From Catellatospora sp. IY07-71 (GTDB taxonomy: Bacteria > Actinomycetota > Actinomycetes > Mycobacteriales > Micromonosporaceae): 64,000 nucleotides of DNA. Positions 17,579 through 25,460 of this stretch are shown here, piece by piece. The stretch spans positions 8,531,827 to 8,595,826 of the forward strand of contig NZ_AP023360.1 of the NCBI RefSeq assembly GCF_018326265.1. Direction: 5' to 3'. The notes beneath the pieces are model-generated. The model was not told where the DNA came from. It ran no database searches and saw only the letters and a list, made by a program, of their open reading frames with translations. The translations under genes and the position numbers were made by a program. Each line of letters begins with the position of its first letter. The first letter of the stretch is position 1.

Positions 17579-18147
17579 GCAGCCAGACCATCTCCCCCAC
17601 CCACGGGGTGCCCGGCCTCGTCGAGCTCGCCCGCGCGAGCTGGCCGGAGTCCCCCGCCGACACCGAGCCGCCGCAGCTGGCCGGCTTCGTGCTGTCCTCG
17701 TTCAGCCCGCTCGTCGCCGAGGTCGCCCGCCGCTGCCTGACCGCCGCGTACGGGCAGCCGCCCGCCGACCCGGCCCGCGGCGCGCGTACCGCGGTGATCA
17801 TCTCGTCCTGCTCCGGCGACGCGACGACCGCCGCGGCGGTGGCCCGCGCGGTCGCCGCCGGGCAGCGGCTCGGCCCGCTGCTGTTCTTCCAGGCCGTGCC
17901 CAACGCGGTGGCCGGCTATGTGGCGGCGCGGTGGGAGCTGGGCGGGCCGGTGGTCTCGCTGAGCCCGGACGGCGGGGCCGATCCCGTGCCGGAGTCCCTG
18001 GCCGAGGGGCTGGCGGCGGCGTCGCTGCTGATCCGCGACGGCGACGCCGACGAGGCCCTGGTCATCGTGGCCGAGCAGGCCACCGACGACGGCGGGCGCG
18101 ACCGCGCGCTGGCCGTGCTCGTACGAAGCAGCGACATAACCGAGTAG
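17575..18147 (+). CDS. Short ketosynthase-like protein KS2 without catalytic Cys
   Basis: A 190-residue protein resembling only the N-terminal half of a beta-ketoacyl synthase (the Ketoacyl-synt_2 type). Segments such as LGPLLFFQAVPNAVAGYVAARW correspond to the dimer-interface region. Where the nucleophile is expected the sequence reads SLSPDGGADPV, so no Cys is present, and the His/Lys-bearing half is absent. It overlaps KS1 by four bases (ATGA), which suggests a heterodimer analogous to KS-CLF. It is not a frameshift remnant: it starts and stops cleanly within the operon. Confidence 0.75.
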   Translation: MSSQTISPTHGVPGLVELARASWPESPADTEPPQLAGFVLSSFSPLVAEVARRCLTAAYGQPPADPARGARTAVIISSCSGDATTAAAVARAVAAGQRLGPLLFFQAVPNAVAGYVAARWELGGPVVSLSPDGGADPVPESLAEGLAAASLLIRDGDADEALVIVAEQATDDGGRDRALAVLVRSSDITE

Positions 18148-18160
18148 AGGGAGTGCAGCG

Positions 18161-19777
18161 ATGTCCAGCACCAACCTGCGGGCGATCCTCGCCGCCGACG
18201 CCGACCTCGGCGCCGGGAACGTCATCACCCGGTTGCTGGCGCACGGCGCCGACCCGGCCGGGCCGGGGCTGACCTTCGACGTCGACGTCGACGGGCACCC
18301 GGCCTGGGAGCCGCTGACGCTGGGGCAGCTCGACGAGCGGGTCGCCGCCCGCGCCGCGTGGCTGCACCAGCGCGGCATCGGCTGGCGCGACCCGGTGGCC
18401 GTCTACACCACCACGTCGGCCGACGTGGTGCTGAGCTTCCTCGCCCTCAACCGGCTCGGTGCCATCCCGGCGCTGCTCAACGGCAACCTCAGCGGCGAGA
18501 TCGCGGCCGAGTACATCCGCCGCCTGCGCGCCGTGGGCGTGCTGACCGACGCGAAGCACGCCGCGCTGCTGGAGGGCCGCGACTTCGGCTCGCGCCTGCT
18601 GGGTGACGTGTCGGAGATGGGCACCGCCGACCCGGCCCAGGCGCCCGCGGCGTACCGGCACCACCCGGACGACCCGATCTCGATCACGCACTCCTCGGGC
18701 ACCACCGGCCTGCCGAAGGCGATCGTGCATTCGCACACCACGCTGTTCGCGGCGACCCGCAAGATCCGCCTGTCCGGCCCGCGCGCGCAGGGCACCGAGC
18801 GCGTGGTGTGCGCGCTGCCCGCCGCCCACACGGCCGGCATCCTGTCCATCAACCAGGCCCTGTGCAACCGGGCCGAGCTGGTGTTCCTGTCCTCCCAGCG
18901 GGGCGACTACGTGCTCGACGCGATCGAGCGCTACAAGCCGACCGGCGTCTTCGGCTTCGCGGTCACCTGGGCCGACATGGCCCGCCACGACCTGACCAAG
19001 CGCGACATCGACTCGGTGGCGATCTGGTTCAACACCGGCGACTGCGCGCACGAGGCGCACATCCGGCCGCTGGTGAACGTGGGCAGCCGCAACACCGTCA
19101 CCCGCGAGGGGGTGACCCGGGTGAAAGGCTCGATGTTCATCGACGGCATCGGCTCCACCGAGATGGGCCACTCGGCCTTCCACATCACCCACCGGCTGGA
19201 CACCGACCGCTACGACCGCTGCATCGGCCGCCCGCACGTGTTCGCCGACGTCGCGGTGCTCGACGACGAGGGCGAGCCGGTGGGGCCGGGCACGGTGGGC
19301 CACCTCGGCCTGAAGTCGCCCACGGTGACGCTGGGCTACTGGAACGACTCGGTGACCACGTTCCGCACTCGCCAGCGCGGCTACTACCTCACCGGCGACC
19401 TCGTGTACTACGACGAGGACGGCTACTACTACCACGTGGACCGCGCGGTGGACTCCGTCGTGCTGGACGGCGGGCACTGGCTGCACACGTCGCTCACCGA
19501 GGAGAAGATCCTCGCCTCCTGCCCGGACGTGCTCGACTGCACCGTGGTCGCGGTCCGCGAGAACGGCATCGTGGTCACCGACGTGCTGCTCCTGCTGCGT
19601 CCCGAGGCCGACGCGGCGGCGGACCGGCGGGCGGCCGTGGTGGCGGCGCTGGGCGAGCACGCCGCGCCGACGCTGCGCGCGATCAACGCGGTGCACGACG
19701 AGGACATCCCCACCGGCGCGACCGGCAAGGTGCGCAAGCTGGTGCTGCGCGAGCGGGCGCTGGCAGGTGCCGCGTGA
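18161..19777 (+). CDS. Free-standing AMP-dependent ligase AL2
   Basis: A 538-residue ANL enzyme unlike AL1 in detail. The P-loop HSSGTTGLPK is at about 177-186. GIGSTEMGHS is the A5-like motif, YYLTGDLVYYDEDGYYYHVD contains the Asp that binds the AMP ribose, and Lys in TGATGKVRK is the adenylation lysine near the C-terminus. The ATG has GAGGGAGTG upstream. Its stop overlaps the KS3 GTG by four bases. It probably loads the second acyl group of the pathway on ACP1 or ACP2. Confidence 0.88.
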   Translation: MSSTNLRAILAADADLGAGNVITRLLAHGADPAGPGLTFDVDVDGHPAWEPLTLGQLDERVAARAAWLHQRGIGWRDPVAVYTTTSADVVLSFLALNRLGAIPALLNGNLSGEIAAEYIRRLRAVGVLTDAKHAALLEGRDFGSRLLGDVSEMGTADPAQAPAAYRHHPDDPISITHSSGTTGLPKAIVHSHTTLFAATRKIRLSGPRAQGTERVVCALPAAHTAGILSINQALCNRAELVFLSSQRGDYVLDAIERYKPTGVFGFAVTWADMARHDLTKRDIDSVAIWFNTGDCAHEAHIRPLVNVGSRNTVTREGVTRVKGSMFIDGIGSTEMGHSAFHITHRLDTDRYDRCIGRPHVFADVAVLDDEGEPVGPGTVGHLGLKSPTVTLGYWNDSVTTFRTRQRGYYLTGDLVYYDEDGYYYHVDRAVDSVVLDGGHWLHTSLTEEKILASCPDVLDCTVVAVRENGIVVTDVLLLLRPEADAAADRRAAVVAALGEHAAPTLRAINAVHDEDIPTGATGKVRKLVLRERALAGAA

Positions 19778-21045
19778 CGAACAGCAGCCGCCCTGACATC
19801 GTCGTCACGGGCATCGGCCTGGTCACCCCGGTCGGGCAGGAACTCGACCAGATCTTCGACGCGCTGTGCGGCGGGCGCTCCGGGATCGTCGCCACACCCG
19901 AGGGGCATCCCGCGCAGGGGTCCCTGGAGGTGATGGGCAAGGGCCCGGACATCGACGCGGCCGACGTGCTGCCCGGCCCGGAGTCGCGCACGCTCGACCG
20001 GTACATCGTGCACGCGCTGGTCGCCGCGGAGCAGGCGATGGCCGACGCGGACCTGGTCGTCGGGCGGGACGTGGACCCCTACCGGGCGGCCACCGTGGTG
20101 TCCGGCACCGGCGGCCTGGCCACGCTGGAGTCGCAGGTGGTGACCCGCACCCAGCAGGGCCGCTTCGGGGTGAGCCCGTACCTGCTGCCGGGCATGCTGC
20201 CGAACATGGCCACCGCCCGCATCGCCATCAAGTACGACCTGCGCGGCTACAGCTCGTCGATCGGCACCGCGTGCGCCGCCGGGGCGCAGTCGATCGCCGA
20301 GGGCATGCGCATCCTGCGTAACAACGAGGCCGACGTGGTGCTGGTGGGCTGCGGGGAGGCGCCCCTGTTCCCCACCCTGGCCGACACCTTCCACAACACG
20401 CGGGCGCTGGCTCGAGGCTGGGCCAAGGACCCGACCTCGGCGAGCCGGCCGTTCGACAAGCGCCGCAACGGCCTCGTGCTGGCCGAGGGCGCGGGCGTGT
20501 TCGTGCTGGAGCGGGCTGCGGACGCGGACGCGCGGGGGCGCGCGGCGTACGCCACGCTGCACGGCTGGGGGGCGACCACGGACGCCCACCATCCGACGAC
20601 GCCCCGCCCCGACGGCGACGCGCAGGCCGAGAGCATGCGCCGGGCGCTGGCGGACGCGGGGCTCGGCCCGGCCGACATCGGCTACCTGAACGCCCACGCG
20701 ACCAGCACGAAGATGGGCGACGTGGCGGAGTCGACGGCGATCGGCCGGGTGTTCGCCGGGGCCATGCCGGCGGTCAGCTCGAACAAGGGGGTCACCGGGC
20801 ACATGCTCGGCGCCTCCGGGGTGATCGAGGCGGCCGCCACGGCGCTGGCGGTCGGCCACGGCCTGCTGCCGCCCACGGTCAACCTGGACGAGCCCGATCC
20901 GGCGTGCGATCTCGACCATATTCGCGGTAAGGCTCGGCAAAATCCGATCGATTTCGCGCTGTCCAATTCATTCGGATTCGGCGGCCACAATGTGAGCCTT
21001 GTCCTGGGTCGGCCCACCACCAGACTCAGCCGTTTTGCCGAGTGA
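19774..21045 (+). CDS. Ketosynthase KS3 (complete FabF type)
   Basis: A 423-residue beta-ketoacyl synthase with a full catalytic set: Cys167 (SIGTACAAG), His308 (NAHATSTKMGD), Lys338 and His343 (SSNKGVTGHMLGASG), and the SFGFGGHN end. It should carry out decarboxylative condensation on a carrier protein. It is the last gene of the operon begun by AL1. No malonyl transferase, ketoreductase or dehydratase is encoded in the window, so any extension would need primary-metabolism partners or be a single condensation. Confidence 0.9.
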   Translation: MTNSSRPDIVVTGIGLVTPVGQELDQIFDALCGGRSGIVATPEGHPAQGSLEVMGKGPDIDAADVLPGPESRTLDRYIVHALVAAEQAMADADLVVGRDVDPYRAATVVSGTGGLATLESQVVTRTQQGRFGVSPYLLPGMLPNMATARIAIKYDLRGYSSSIGTACAAGAQSIAEGMRILRNNEADVVLVGCGEAPLFPTLADTFHNTRALARGWAKDPTSASRPFDKRRNGLVLAEGAGVFVLERAADADARGRAAYATLHGWGATTDAHHPTTPRPDGDAQAESMRRALADAGLGPADIGYLNAHATSTKMGDVAESTAIGRVFAGAMPAVSSNKGVTGHMLGASGVIEAAATALAVGHGLLPPTVNLDEPDPACDLDHIRGKARQNPIDFALSNSFGFGGHNVSLVLGRPTTRLSRFAE

Positions 21046-21110
21046 GACCTCGCCGGAAAGTTTGCATCAGACAACATACTGTCTCAGTTAAATATTTGCC
21101 TGGATAGGTA

Positions 21111-21140
21111 TTGAGAGACGTCTGCACAACCCGCTAGCGT
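21111..21140 (+). promoter_or_regulatory. Sigma-70-type promoter of the hmaS operon
   Basis: TTGAGA and TAGCGT are 18 bp apart. The flanking octamers AGGTATTG (21106-21113) and CTAGCGTG (21134-21141) are identical, with identical spacing, to those before hmo. AGACA-N6-TGTCT (21069-21084) upstream is a weak operator candidate. Transcription would begin near 21147. Confidence 0.6.
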
Positions 21141-21146
21141 GACAGA

Positions 21147-21368
21147 TGACGGCCTTCCGCCGGAGCAGTCGGCTCCGGTGGGACGGCCGTGACGAGGGAC
21201 GTCACAGGGGCACGACGGCCAATCGGATCATCGGGGGTTCATTCGGCGTGCGTGAAAACACGCCGGGGCGAACCCCGATCCGTGGACCCGTTCCGCGCCC
21301 CACCTGGCGGGATCGAGTCCTGGCAATACGTGCGACACAGGACAGCGACCGCCAAGGGGTAGGTAGGA
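21147..21368 (+). promoter_or_regulatory. Long structured 5' leader of hmaS
   Basis: About 220 bases between the promoter and the ATG hold no gene but three hairpins. The first (21150-21189) has CGGCC and CCGGAGC arms pairing with GCTCCGG and GGCCG. The second (21189-21205) is GTGAC-N7-GTCAC. The third (about 21229-21279) pairs GGGGTTC with GAACCCC and encloses CGGCGTG/CACGCCG. It is a candidate cis-regulatory RNA; no known riboswitch class is recognised. Confidence 0.4.
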
Positions 21369-22484
21369 ATGAACATTCTCGGCATCGACCACCTGGAGTT
21401 CTACGTCGGTGACGCCCGGCAGACGGCCTACTATCTGTGCACCGCGTTCGGCTTCCGGGTCTGCGGGCAGGGTGGTCCGCAGACCGGTCTGACCGGGCAG
21501 CGCTCACTGCTGCTGCAGCACGGCGACATCCGCATCGTGCTGACCTCCGGCCTGGTGCCGGAGCATCCGGCGACGCAGTATGTCGGCCGGCACGGCGACG
21601 GCGTGGCGATCATCGCGTTCCAGACCGACGACGCGGCCGGGCTCTACGAATCGGTGGTGTCCCGCGGGGCTGCCGCGCTGGCCGGGCCGCAGGTGCACGA
21701 GAACGCCGACGGGCGGGTCGTCACCGCGAGCGTGTCCGGCTTCGGCGACGTCACCCACCGCCTGGTGGAGCGGCACGGCAACCCGTGGGAGTTCCTCCCC
21801 GGGACGTTCGAGATGACCCTGCCGGAGCAGTCGTTCGACGCCGACCTGCTGCGGGTCATCGACCACTGCGCGATCTGCGTGCCCGCCGGGGAGCTGGGCG
21901 CCACCTCGCGCTACTACCAGGACGTCTTCGGCTTCGCGGAGATCTTCGAGGAGTACATCGAGGTCGGCGGCCAGGGCATGGACTCCAAGGTGGTGCAGAG
22001 CCAGTCCCGGCAGGTGACGTTCACCCTGATCGAGCCGGACCTGTCGCGTAAGCCGGGCCAGATCGACGACTTCCTCTCCTGGCACGCCGGCGCCGGGGTG
22101 CAGCACGTGGCGTTCCGCACCGACGACATCGTCACCGCCGTGCGCACCTTCGCCGAGAAGGGAGTGGGCTTCCTGAGCACGCCGCAGGCCTACTTCGACG
22201 CGCTGGAGCAGCGGCTGGGCAGCGTCGACCTGCCCATCGCCGAGCTGCGCAGCCTCGGCGTGCTGGTCGACACCGACCACTACGGCCAGCTGTACCAGAT
22301 CTTCACGCAGTCCATGCACGTGCGCCGGACGCTGTTCCTGGAGCTGATCGAGCGGCACGGCGCGCTGACCTTCGGCAGCAGCAACATCAAGGCGCTGTAC
22401 GAGGCCAAGGAGCGTGAGCTGGCCCGGCCCGCCGACGCGGCCGCCGAAGCCGCCCCCCGGCCCGCCGGCCTGGCCGCCGCCTGA
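21369..22484 (+). CDS. hmaS: 4-Hydroxymandelate synthase (HmaS)
   Basis: A 371-residue two-domain vicinal-oxygen-chelate dioxygenase, converting 4-hydroxyphenylpyruvate to (S)-4-hydroxymandelate, the committed step of Hpg synthesis. Iron ligands are His166 (VIDHCAIC), His246 (GVQHVAF) and Glu325 (FLELIERHG). It is assigned as HmaS rather than 4-hydroxyphenylpyruvate dioxygenase because the substrate-pocket segments read FTLIEPD (dioxygenases have FPINEP) and FGSSNIKALYEA (dioxygenases have FGKGNFKALFE). These match the HmaS of glycopeptide producers. The ATG start follows a GTAGGTAGGA RBS. The PhyH and DUF3050 genes lie downstream in the same operon. Confidence 0.92.
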   Translation: MNILGIDHLEFYVGDARQTAYYLCTAFGFRVCGQGGPQTGLTGQRSLLLQHGDIRIVLTSGLVPEHPATQYVGRHGDGVAIIAFQTDDAAGLYESVVSRGAAALAGPQVHENADGRVVTASVSGFGDVTHRLVERHGNPWEFLPGTFEMTLPEQSFDADLLRVIDHCAICVPAGELGATSRYYQDVFGFAEIFEEYIEVGGQGMDSKVVQSQSRQVTFTLIEPDLSRKPGQIDDFLSWHAGAGVQHVAFRTDDIVTAVRTFAEKGVGFLSTPQAYFDALEQRLGSVDLPIAELRSLGVLVDTDHYGQLYQIFTQSMHVRRTLFLELIERHGALTFGSSNIKALYEAKERELARPADAAAEAAPRPAGLAAA

Positions 22485-22546
22485 GACCCGGGACACCCCC
22501 GTGCACCACAGCCTCCACCACCACCCCGATATGAGGAGCGAGACCC

Positions 22547-23458
22547 ATGGCTGAGCAGTTCAATCTGACCGACGAGGAGCGCGAGCTGCTCCCGTCCGAC
22601 GAGGACGTCGCGTTCTACGCCGCGCACGGCTGGTACCTGACGAAGAAGCTGTTCAGCGATGCCGAGGTCGACGAGCTGGTCGACGCGAGCGAGCGCTTCT
22701 ACGCCGGGGAGCGCAGCCGCTCGCTGCCGCTGCGCCCGCGCCGCCTGGCCTACTGGGAGCCCTCGCACGGGGCGGTGCAGCGGCACAACGACTACGTGCA
22801 CTACGAGCACGACGGCCTCGCCAAGCTGCTGCGCAAGCCGCTGATCGGCGCGGTCGCGGCGCGGCTGGCGCAGGCCGACGAGATCCGCATCTTCCAGTCC
22901 ACGCTGATCTACAAGCCGCCGCGCCCGGAGGAGCCGACCAACGTGGTGCCGTGGCACTTCGACCGGCACTACTGGGCGTCGTCGACCTCCGAGCGCATGC
23001 TCACCGCGTTCATCCCCTTCCACGACTGCGATGAGGAGATGGGCACCATCACCATGGTCGACGGCAGCCACCTGTGGCGGGAGACCGGCAACAACGACAC
23101 CACCGCCAAGCACTTCGCCGAGCGGGACAAGGAGGACCTGGAGGTCCTGCTGGCCCGCAACGCGGAGTTCAACGGCCAGACGGTGCGCAAGGTGCCGATG
23201 ATCATCCCCAAGGGGCACATGAGCTTCCACCACTGCCGGACCTACCACGGCAGCGGCGCCAACCGCAGCGACCGCCCGCGCCGCGCGATCTCCCTGCACC
23301 TGCAGGACGGCGAGAACACCTACCGGCCGTACGCGCTCAGCGACGGCACCGTCGTCGGCTACAACCACGACGAGCTGGTGCGCAAGACCCCCGACGGCCG
23401 TCCGGACTACGCCGACCCGGACTACTGCCCCGTCCTCTGGACCTCAGCCAGCCGCTGA
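22547..23458 (+). CDS. PhyH-type Fe(II)/2-oxoglutarate dioxygenase
   Basis: A 303-residue phytanoyl-CoA-dioxygenase-family oxygenase. The facial triad appears as His137-x-Asp139 (WHFDRHYW) and His234 (RTYHGSGANR), followed by a basic RPRRAIS segment for 2-oxoglutarate binding. It would hydroxylate, desaturate or otherwise oxidise an intermediate. The ATG has GAGGAG upstream. It is 62 bp downstream of hmaS and 28 bp upstream of the DUF3050 gene, making one transcription unit. The substrate is unknown. Confidence 0.85.
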   Translation: MAEQFNLTDEERELLPSDEDVAFYAAHGWYLTKKLFSDAEVDELVDASERFYAGERSRSLPLRPRRLAYWEPSHGAVQRHNDYVHYEHDGLAKLLRKPLIGAVAARLAQADEIRIFQSTLIYKPPRPEEPTNVVPWHFDRHYWASSTSERMLTAFIPFHDCDEEMGTITMVDGSHLWRETGNNDTTAKHFAERDKEDLEVLLARNAEFNGQTVRKVPMIIPKGHMSFHHCRTYHGSGANRSDRPRRAISLHLQDGENTYRPYALSDGTVVGYNHDELVRKTPDGRPDYADPDYCPVLWTSASR

Positions 23459-23486
23459 CCCATCACCGCATCACTAGGAGGAACGC

Positions 23487-24275
23487 ATGTCGCGATACGA
23501 CTGGGGCCAGACTCACCCGGGCATCACCAGGCTTGAGGACGCCGTCAGCGACGCCCGCACCGCCGTCATCACCCACCCGATCTACGCCGCGCTGGACAGC
23601 CACCAGGCCATCGTCACGTTCATGGAGCACCACGTCTTCGCGGTGTGGGACTTCATGTCGCTGCTCAAGTCGCTGCAGCGCAGCCTGACCAGCGTCAGCG
23701 TGCCATGGATCCCGAGCGGCCCGACCGGCAGCCGCCGCCTGATCAACGACATCGTGCTGGTCGAGGAGAGCGACGAGCTGCAGGGCGGCTTCATCAGCCA
23801 CTTCGAGCTGTACGTCAAGGGCATGGACGAGGCCGGCGCAGACACCACGGTGATCAACACCTTCATCGACCTGCTCCGGACCGGCAGCACCGTCGAGTCG
23901 GCGCTGGTCGAGGCCAAGGTCAACCCGGTCTCGGCGGAGTTCGTGCGGACCACGTTCCGTTTCATCGACACGCTGCCGGTGCACTGCCAGGCCGCCTCGT
24001 TCGCGTTCGGCCGCGAGGACCTGATCCCGGACATGTTCCAGCAGGTCATCAAGGTGAACCAGGAGGGCGGCAAGCTCGACACGTTCGTGGACTACCTGGC
24101 CCGGCACATCGAGGTCGACGGCGAGGAGCACACCCCGATGGCCATGCAGATGGTCACCGACCTGTGCGGCGACGCCGACGAGCGGTGGGCGGAGGCGGCG
24201 CAGACGGTGAACGCGGCGCTGGCCGCCCGGCAGCGGCTGTGGACGGGCATCCACGACGCGATCAAGGCGTGCTGA
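23487..24275 (+). CDS. DUF3050 haem-oxygenase-like protein
   Basis: A 262-residue all-helical protein of the DUF3050 type, which has the haem-oxygenase-like fold shared with di-iron oxygenases/oxidases. Candidate metal ligands occur in the order expected for that fold: Glu47/His48-49 (FMEHHVF), Glu93-Glu94, His105 (SHFELY), His207, Asp211 and His215 (ARHIEVDGEEH). It could be an N-oxygenase, desaturase or C-C cleaving enzyme, acting near the PhyH partner encoded just upstream. The fold assignment is fairly firm; metal content and reaction are inference. Confidence 0.8.
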   Translation: MSRYDWGQTHPGITRLEDAVSDARTAVITHPIYAALDSHQAIVTFMEHHVFAVWDFMSLLKSLQRSLTSVSVPWIPSGPTGSRRLINDIVLVEESDELQGGFISHFELYVKGMDEAGADTTVINTFIDLLRTGSTVESALVEAKVNPVSAEFVRTTFRFIDTLPVHCQAASFAFGREDLIPDMFQQVIKVNQEGGKLDTFVDYLARHIEVDGEEHTPMAMQMVTDLCGDADERWAEAAQTVNAALAARQRLWTGIHDAIKAC

Positions 24276-24290
24276 CCTCTCTTTTTTTCG

Positions 24291-24332
24291 GCCGCGGCTC
24301 ACTTACGGCGACCGCCGAAAGTGAGCCGCGGC
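24291..24332. terminator. 14-bp perfect inverted repeat after the DUF3050 gene
   Basis: GCCGCGGCTCACTT and its exact complement are separated by 14 bases. A run of seven T lies just before it on the plus strand, so a U-run does not follow the hairpin on the plus-strand transcript. It may be a terminator or attenuator between DUF3050 and the methyltransferase. Confidence 0.55.
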
Positions 24333-24365
24333 GCGGCACATCGACGACACGGCACGGAGCCCTGC

Positions 24366-25358
24366 ATGAACGAATCCCTCGCCCGCCGCAAACTGCTCGG
24401 CATCCTCTCCGGCACGTGGGTCGCCCAGGGGGTGTACGCGCTGGTGAAGCTGGGCGTGCCGGACCTCATGGCAGCCGGCCCGGTGCACGTCGGGCAGCTC
24501 GCCCACGACTGCGGGGCCGACGCCGCCGCGCTGCGCCGGCTGCTGCGCGCGCTGGCCCTCATGGGCCTGTTCACCGAGCCGGAGCCGGACACGTTCGGCC
24601 TCACCGCCACCACCGAGCTGCTACGCGCCGATGTGCCGGGCTCGGTGCGGCTCAACGCGTTGATGCAGGGCGACGAGGTGTTCCGCTCGTTCGCCGAGAT
24701 CGTGCATACGGTGCGTACCGGCCGCCCCGCGTTCGAGGCGGTGTACGGCCGCCCGTTCTACGACTACCTCGACGACAACCCCACCGCGGCGGCGGTGTTC
24801 AACGAGTCCATGGGCGACCAGCGCCCGCCGGACGGGCTGGCCGGATGTGACCTGACCTGGGCGGACACCGTGGTGGACGTCGGCGGCGGCAATGGCAGCC
24901 TGCTCATCGACGTGCTGACGCGCCACCCGGCGCTGCGCGGGGTGCTGCTGGAGCTGCCCGACGCGGCCGAGGCGGCGCGCCTGCGGCTGGCCGAGGCGGG
25001 CCTGGCCGAGCGCTCGGCCTGCGTGGCGGGCAGCTTCTTCGACGGGGTGCCCGCGGGCGGCGACGCGTACGTGCTGGCCCGGGTGCTGCACAACTGGAAC
25101 GACGACAATGCGTTGGCGATCCTGCGGCAGGTGCACGCGGTCGTGCCGCCGCATGGGCGGGTAATCGTGCTGGAGGAGCTGCTGCCGGAGACCGTCCCGG
25201 CGGCGGGCCGCTCCGCGGCCGGTCTGGTCGACCTGCTGATGCTGGTCACCTTGGAGGGCCGCGACCGCACCGAGCAGGAATACCGCGAGTTGCTGGGCAA
25301 GGCCGGGTTCGAGGTCGTCGGGGCTCGGCCCGGCGTGCTGGAGGCGCGGGCGGCGTGA
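24366..25358 (+). CDS. SAM-dependent O-methyltransferase
   Basis: A 330-residue class I methyltransferase of the plant-type/TcmN-like O-methyltransferase family. An N-terminal winged-helix dimerisation domain (GTWVAQGVYALVKLGVPD, LRRLLRALALMGLF) is followed by the SAM-binding motif VVDVGGGNGSLL and the catalytic-region RVLHNWNDDNA, whose His would be the general base. A phenolic hydroxyl, for example that of Hpg, is a plausible acceptor. The ATG start is at 24366. It lies between two hairpins in the same direction as hmaS-phyH-DUF3050. Confidence 0.88.
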   Translation: MNESLARRKLLGILSGTWVAQGVYALVKLGVPDLMAAGPVHVGQLAHDCGADAAALRRLLRALALMGLFTEPEPDTFGLTATTELLRADVPGSVRLNALMQGDEVFRSFAEIVHTVRTGRPAFEAVYGRPFYDYLDDNPTAAAVFNESMGDQRPPDGLAGCDLTWADTVVDVGGGNGSLLIDVLTRHPALRGVLLELPDAAEAARLRLAEAGLAERSACVAGSFFDGVPAGGDAYVLARVLHNWNDDNALAILRQVHAVVPPHGRVIVLEELLPETVPAAGRSAAGLVDLLMLVTLEGRDRTEQEYRELLGKAGFEVVGARPGVLEARAA

Positions 25359-25385
25359 GCGAGCGGACCACACAGCGCGGCGGTA

Positions 25386-25433
25386 GATCTTGTGCACTTC
25401 GTGCTGTCCCAGCGACACGAAGTGCACAAGATC
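25386..25433. repeat. 18-bp perfect inverted repeat between methyltransferase and E1 alpha genes
   Basis: GATCTTGTGCACTTCGTG and its exact complement flank 12 bases. It resembles the GATC...TTCGTG...CACGAA...GATC elements of family B elsewhere in the window but has its own sequence (GTGCACTT). It may also terminate the methyltransferase transcript. Confidence 0.75.
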
Positions 25434-25460
25434 GCTTGGGTGGCGCACCGAGGAGGGCTA

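Noticed and set aside
14230..21045. Classical type II aromatic polyketide or aryl-polyene cluster
   Set aside because: There is no ketoreductase, dehydratase, cyclase/aromatase or malonyl transferase, and KS1/KS2 are atypical.
21369..22484. 4-Hydroxyphenylpyruvate dioxygenase (tyrosine catabolism)
   Set aside because: The pocket segments match HmaS (FTLIEPD, FGSSNIKALYEA), and Hmo and HpgT genes are in the same locus.
24281..24332. Canonical intrinsic terminator
   Set aside because: The T-run precedes the hairpin on the plus strand instead of following it, so it is recorded only as a hairpin with possible terminator function.
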